A stretch of DNA of 64,000 bases, from contig WHUZ01000034.1 of the NCBI GenBank assembly GCA_015179045.1, positions 496,001 through 560,000 on the forward strand. The letters are read 5' to 3'. The first letter of the stretch is position 1. The number at the start of each line of letters is the position of its first letter. A program made the translations under genes and the position numbers. Source of the stretch: Kalaharituber pfeilii. Lineage: Eukaryota > Ascomycota > Pezizomycetes > Pezizales > Pezizaceae. Of the stretch, positions 58,662 through 64,000 are shown one piece after another. Under the pieces are notes generated by a model. It was given only the letters and a program-made list of their open reading frames with translations. It had not been told where the DNA came from and ran no database searches.

Positions 58662-59799
58662 TCACCGGTACACAAAGCTTATTTCTTCTGAAAGTCCGAG
58701 TTCCATCTGAAGAATCACATCTTGCTCCTGCAACCAGCCTTCTCTGAGACCCTCCCTCAATATCCTTGGCAAATTCTCTTTCTCCTCTTCATCGACCTTT
58801 GCTTGGCCCAGGAAAAACTTCAGAGTACTGAGGTATTGCTTGAATGAAACGGTCCCATGTGTTGACAGTCTCCACCATACATCCTTGACAGGGAGATTTC
58901 CATTCGAGTCCTTGAGGTGTTCTGAAGATATCAAATATGTTTGCCCTGGTTCCAGCTCTCTATCTTCAAGCTGAAGAATATGTAGAACACCCCTATAAAA
59001 GATGTGAGTTCTTTTTCCGGTTGAAAAGTCAACTAGGGACGCTCCTGCTGGCTGAAATCTCCTAAGAATGCTTTCATCATCGAGAAAGGTTGGACCCTTC
59101 CTATTTGCACGGGCAGAGTCCCACAGATGAGTTCTTCCGCTCTGGAGGCGCTGTATGCTCGAACCCTTTATCTTGACCTTCATTTCCTCTCTCTCTCCAG
59201 ATGGCAGAAGCCGGAATAGCTTGAACCATGGTTGATCACCAAATCCCGAACTGCCCAGACAAAAGGCCGATGAACTTGCATACGCGGTAACCCCAAACAG
59301 ACTATGCTCGGCAGACTCAAGGAACGTCCCAGCTACGTCGACAAGGAGCCTGAAATCAGGAGCGACCAGATGTGGCCCCATGTCACTGCTTTCGACGGCC
59401 TTGCCGCTCCAAATAATCTTGTATCGAACGCCCAGAATGCAAAACCTGCTATCAGTCTCTGGATGGCGGTGCTTTTCTATAACTGATACCTTCGCTGTCA
59501 CCTTTCCTGGCCCGCGGGCATATGGGAGGGGATGCAGCCAGCGGACTCTCTGGCGCCATATACAGTGTTTGATTTGTCTTTGATAAGGAGTGTAGACGGA
59601 GAAGTAGATGTATTTGCTAGTGAGAGCTAGGGATGCAACACTCTCCTTAGTGTGAAGCTCGAGGAATATGATGAGGATAAGTTCTGGAGGGAGCCTATAA
59701 TGTAACACTCAAAGTTGAGAGAGGGTGAGCTTACTTGTCTCTACAGGGGCTGTATATCGAGTGACAGTATACAGCTGCAAAGGTCGATACACTACTCAT
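58662..59799 (-). CDS. F-box-like protein, unknown substrate
   Basis: Two exons, 59799..59735 and 59694..58662, give 365 residues. The first exon (MSSVSTFAAVYCHS...) joins through a 40-nt intron (GTAAGC...TTATAG) in the correct phase to DKLPPELILIIFLELHTKES, the start of an F-box-like helix set that continues SVASLALTSKYIY. The remainder has no repeat or recognisable substrate domain. It contains several Gly/Phe-rich segments (SSGFGDQPWFKLFRLLPSGE) and an acidic C-terminus. F-box proteins bind Skp1 in SCF ubiquitin ligases, and many fungal ones are lineage-specific. A G17 run (C on this strand) lies about 320 bases upstream of the start. Confidence 0.7.
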
Positions 59800-62700
59800 A
59801 TAGGCACTCCTGACAGCATAGTTTGTGGGAGAAATGACTGTGCATACCTGTTGAGCATTCTGACTGTGCTAATGGTTATCACCTAGACTCGACTTGCAAC
59901 ACTAATATGTGAGAGGTTGATTCGAAGGTGGGCAGCGATGCTCCGACGTATGAATGATACGGATAAAGGGCTTTTCAACGGCTTTCTTTAGCAATATATA
60001 TATCGAATTCTAGTGCTAGCCGAGTATATCTGGGACACGTTGGCGAAACAATAGAATCAAGTACAATGTGGTGAAGATTTTCGGGGACAAGAATATCGAG
60101 CACACTGGGGGTTCAGGGGGGGGGGGGGGGGGTCTAACATACAATTTATTTGGGTATGCAGGGCCGCGGCTGACGGTTGGGTGGAACCAGACTAGCATGG
60201 CTGCAGGTGGTGTGTCGCTATCCCTGCATGCCGAAAAAGACAGCAACAAAGGCACAGGTATATCAATGCACTAGGACAAAGATACATCTGCAGGGCGGTG
60301 ACAACTTGTGGCCCAATGAAATCCACAGCACCGGCTGTCTCTTTGCAGGGTGGCTTGAGATAGATATGAGAAGGAGCATGCCGGAGTACTAGGTATGAAA
60401 CGTGGGCGCACACTAACATAATGCTGGCAGCGATAGGAAAAGAGAAAGCTTACTGACTCGAAACAGCCTCACGTGATCGAAGCATTCAAAACTGAACCTT
60501 GGGCGAGGTATTCATTTGTCTGCAGAAAAAAAACTTCTTCTTGGGAAGATTGTAAAGATTACAAAATTTCTTTCTTACATAGCTTGTATAGAATTCTGCT
60601 GTATTGCTTATAGTTCTCATCCAATCTTTGTGCGTTGGGAATGGATATTACGAGATCGATTTGCTTGCTTGAAGAACGGTCTGTATATAGAAGCATTACG
60701 TGAGGAAAAGCCCAGCATCCTAAAGTAACACAGCTATATGTTGTTTCATCACAAGACTTAGGCTTCTTGAGTACTTACTTAGGTTTGTAAGTTCAGTTCC
60801 ACAAAAAAACACTCGTCCTGGGTCAAGGTCATTCAATTGGCTTGAGGAATATATAATATGTATACAAATCAGAGGAGGGCTTCCTTGAAGCGTCTACTAG
60901 TATAGCATAGAAGATGTTATACCCTATCGAACCATTTTATATCGTTTCTAGCAAACGTTAGTACTAGTATAGTGGCCATCTATAGACAGCCGCATTCAAT
61001 GTGAGTCCTTCAAGACTCGTGATATGCATGTAGGCCTGGGTATACATGAATACTTTCTTACTTACATACGTACTCGTACAGGCCGGCTGTGCGCGGGGCG
61101 TACTCCTCTGTGTCTCCAAAGTCTGGCTTGATGGTATGTTTATGGGGAAAGCTGAGCCAGGGATCGAGGGGACATGTAGTATAGATGCTAAGTTAGTCTT
61201 GCTGGTGTATGCAGTTTGAGGTACGAGGTCATTGGTGGATTTGGAAATAGACAATAGAACCTTTGAATGACGGTCGAAGGTCTGTTTCTTTCATCGTCTA
61301 CCGTGCTGCCAATACTAGATACGTCTAATATCTTGTCCCTTATCCCCCTTGTGTTCACATGAGATGAGCTTGTACTGGTGCCATACTATTATGAACGTTA
61401 AACCCAAGCCTGACTATTACGTTATCTACTTTACTGTCTGGTGCTTGCATTATCCTGAAGTCAGTCAGTGCTAATAATTACGATAATTCGACTTGAGATG
61501 ACTTTTAGTTCATAAAGTACACAACTCATAAGGAGGTAAAGGAAGGTTTGTACTATAAAACCTGGGCAAGTGAAACTGCAGGATCTAGGATTACGTTACG
61601 TTGGTATTTCGGAAACGGTGGTATTCTCTGCGAGTGGAATCAAAAAAACAGCTTGTTTGATAAGGATACCTCACGGAGGCAATTGCTACTACAATGTAAA
61701 CTCTGCTTTGCTTTTGTTGCATCCAAGGACGCATCGAGTTGCTGGCCCGTGCTAGGTACTTCTTTAGCAGACTAATACTGGATGTAGTGATTAGCGGTTG
61801 CAATAGTCTGGCTTGCAATGGGTAATCTTTGCACCGTCATTTTCGTGGATGGGTCATTAAGTAACTACCAAGTAATAGTCCTGAAAAGTAAACTACGTAG
61901 TAAACTAGTAGCTCATATTATCATGCACGCTCTTCCAGCTGAAACCTTGGAAATACAAGAATTCCAACAAAGACGTTTTGTTGCAATAATCTGAGGCGCG
62001 GCGATCAACAACTTGGAGCTTGAGTAGTGCATCCGGTAGCTTTATTCTTTCTCACAGTGGGACTATTTTCGCTACATAGGATGTTGCAGGAGCCCTTACC
62101 CTCACCCCATGCTTTTATTCCACTTGATGTATACTTCTATTTCATCCAGGGAGGGATATACGTAGACCCTGGACTCGAGGTTTTTGAAAAATGCAGTGAC
62201 ACTAGCAGAGTGGGGGAGTGCTGGGGGAGTATGTGTCTCCTCAATGCATTCCTGTATGATTATTCTAACGAAGCGAATCATAACCAATGTCTCCTATTTT
62301 GAAAATATAGCATGTGCTTAGCACTCTGAAGCGCTTGATTTTCTCATCTATATCTTAGTCGTAGTTGTACGACCCTAAAAGGCTACGTGAATTGGATTGG
62401 TAGGTGGGGGCAACGGGGTTGGGGTATAGGTTAGGTATAGTACTTACTATTTATTTCTATGCTATATACTCACTAACAAGGTAAAAGAGTCCTCAAATTA
62501 TAATTCTCTGGTGGGAAAGATGTATTGAATATCTTCGAATACGTTTAACTACATACAAAGAATATATATACCTATTTGAAAGTTGTTGCGAGGTCGGTTT
62601 GATGTAAGTACCCAACCAAATATGGTTTCTGGATACCATACTTAAATCATGGGTACTCAATTTTAAGCTCATACAAAATTGCGGAACACTGTATGCAGCG

Positions 62701-63024
62701 GAAAATTTGGACAGAAGGACTTGAATAAGATAGATGTATGGAGTTCGAATCATTCATGCTATTAGCATCCAACTCTCTCGTTCCAATGTACTTTGACCCT
62801 CTTTGCTCAGTAGTCCAAAATCAACGCAAGGCCGCCAACTTAATCCCATACATTACGAAAGTAGTAATGGAGATATAGTACAGAAATCAACTTTCATTTC
62901 ATTTTAAACGAGAATATGTACCGTTCATGAGTCCTTCATACCAGCGTAAGCACCACCTAACAGCCTAACTGGATAGTGTCGAGCTCAACAGACACTCAAC
63001 GACAACGCTTTGCAATCCCCGGTT
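59800..63024. other. Gene-poor spacer
   Basis: Holds the G17 run at 60116-60132 and AT-rich sequence with many short frames (60516-60728, 61548-61818, 62027-62302), none with domain character. I see no supported gene. Confidence 0.45.
60116..60132. repeat. Poly-G run, 17 bases
   Basis: Poly-C on the strand of the F-box-like gene at 58662-59799, about 320 bases upstream of its start. Confidence 0.9.
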
Positions 63025-63920
63025 TTACGACTGCCCACAGTCCTCGATGATAACCTTGCCAATTGTAGCCCCGTTCATGTACCTGCGATCCGATTTGCTC
63101 TCAATTCTATCCACAATCTTCTTTGAGGCGTCGTCCGCAACTTCGCCAAAGACGACGTGCTTGTTATCGAGATGGGGGGTGTCGGTAAAGGTGATGAAGA
63201 ATCTATAATGGATGTGAGAAGTGATTAGAGTTTCACTGTATCGAAGTCCGTCGTTTGGCATGTTCAAATTGTGAAAGGAGGATCGGGGGAAGCAAGGCCG
63301 GCGAAGTGAAAACTTACTGGGAGCCGTTGGTATTCCTGCCGGCATTGGCCATGGAGAGGAGATAAGGTCGGTCGTGCCTTGTTAGAAGGCTCGTTAGCCA
63401 GAATTGTACATAATGAAGCCCTAGAAGGAGGGAGGTGATTCACTTTAGCTTGAAGTTCTCATCGGGAAACCTGTCACCGTAGATGGACTTTCCACCAGTA
63501 CCCTATAAGTGCTCACATGTCAGTAGCTTCCCTATAAGAACTAGGCAACTGTAGAAGACAAGACGTGAAGTATGGGGCCTAAGGCTACTATACATACATC
63601 ACCACGAGTGAAGTCACCGCCCTGAGCCATAAAGTCAGCAATCACCCGGTGGAACCGAGAGCCTTTATAGCCGAAGCCCTGCTCGCCAGTGCAGAGGGCA
63701 CGGAAGTTTTCGGCTGTCTTTGGAACAACCTCATCGAAGAGGTTGAAGTTGATACGGCCCCAATTCTCAGACTCTGCACAGTGAAGGGGATAATAGAAGT
63801 TAGCAATTGCTCATAACAATGTGAATTGAGTTTCATTACGGTGAGTTCCTGGAATGCGGGACAATTCTAACCTCCATTAGGACCGTCATAGCGAATATCA
63901 AAGTACGCCTTAATAACCAT
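63025..63920 (-). CDS. Cyclophilin (peptidyl-prolyl cis-trans isomerase), 5' end may extend beyond the window
   Basis: Five exons, 63920..63872, 63773..63598, 63502..63444, 63377..63318 and 63202..63025, give 173 residues from [13 protein letters not shown]. The cyclophilin signature is complete: [27 protein letters not shown] (catalytic Arg), [23 protein letters not shown] and [12 protein letters not shown] CsA-binding Trp near position 121 (human CypA) is not evident in [10 protein letters not shown], where His replaces it, as in several cyclophilins with lower cyclosporin affinity. The enzyme catalyses proline isomerisation in protein folding. The frame stays open upstream of the ATG for 26 codons to the window edge, including ARNFHASNPT, a sequence that resembles a mitochondrial presequence cleavage region. 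A longer precursor form is therefore possible. Confidence 0.93.
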
Positions 63921-64000
63921 TGTTGGATTTGAAGCGTGGAAGTTGCGGGCTCTGCCTATCGCAATGGCTGGGACGGAGTTGTTGGAGTGGTGGAGCGGAG

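Noticed and set aside
1..64000. CRISPR array, rRNA or intact transposase/reverse transcriptase gene
   Set aside because: No regularly spaced repeats, no rRNA or 5S-like sequence, and no DDE, RT or integrase motifs seen in any frame.

Overview
The window looks like nuclear DNA of a filamentous ascomycete (Pezizomycotina). Protein genes are interrupted by mostly short GT-AG introns of about 40-80 nt. Many products belong to fungal families: a TRP/ML-like membrane channel, a fungal AidB-like acyl-CoA dehydrogenase, an acetamidase-type amidase, a FYVE-RING ligase and F-box proteins. One tRNA carries a nuclear-type intron. Gene density is low (about a dozen credible protein genes in 64 kb), long stretches are gene-empty, homopolymer runs are extreme, and relics and tiny inverted-repeat elements are scattered through the gaps. 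This would suit a repeat-rich Pezizomycete such as a truffle relative, but the placement is inference only.

Layout. 0.7-3.3 kb (-): membrane-anchored M28B glutamate carboxypeptidase / Vps70-type peptidase with one apparent frameshift. 5.8-7.7 kb (+): F-box protein with a Cys-pair zinc-binding-like segment. 10.6-13.6 kb (-): 1008-residue protein combining two cyclic-nucleotide-binding domains, an F-box and LRRs. 13.6-22.7 kb: gene-poor, with a GC-rich island, hairpin elements and one decayed multi-exon frame. 22.7-25.3 kb (+): acyl-CoA dehydrogenase in six exons. 28.1-32.8 kb (+): TRP-like membrane protein in four exons, with an unusually large third intron and a 670-residue low-complexity tail. 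34.3-35.2 kb (+): decayed secreted-protein gene. 36.8-38.9 kb (-): FYVE + RING protein. 40.9-42.0 kb (+): Thr-rich surface-type protein. 45.9-47.3 kb (+): secreted Thr-rich, probably beta-sandwich protein. 48.7-49.6 kb (+): short-chain dehydrogenase relic. 50.0 kb (+): intron-bearing elongator tRNA-Met. 52.6-54.8 kb (+): amidase in seven exons. 56.0-56.9 kb (+): four-helix MARVEL-like protein. 57.6-57.9 kb (-): 74-residue secreted six-cysteine peptide. 58.7-59.8 kb (-): second F-box-type protein. 63.0-64.0 kb (-): cyclophilin whose reading frame stays open to the window edge.

There is no operon logic, as expected for a fungus. Two loose themes appear. One is ubiquitin-ligase components: three F-box proteins and one FYVE-RING protein. 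The other is secreted or surface proteins between 34 and 58 kb, interleaved with relics. Several promoters share a pattern: a long poly-C run on the coding strand, often beside a GC-rich island, 0.1-1.3 kb upstream of the start codon. Exon joins were made by hand from splice consensus and phase. They conserve frame except where a frameshift is stated, but no transcript or database evidence was available.
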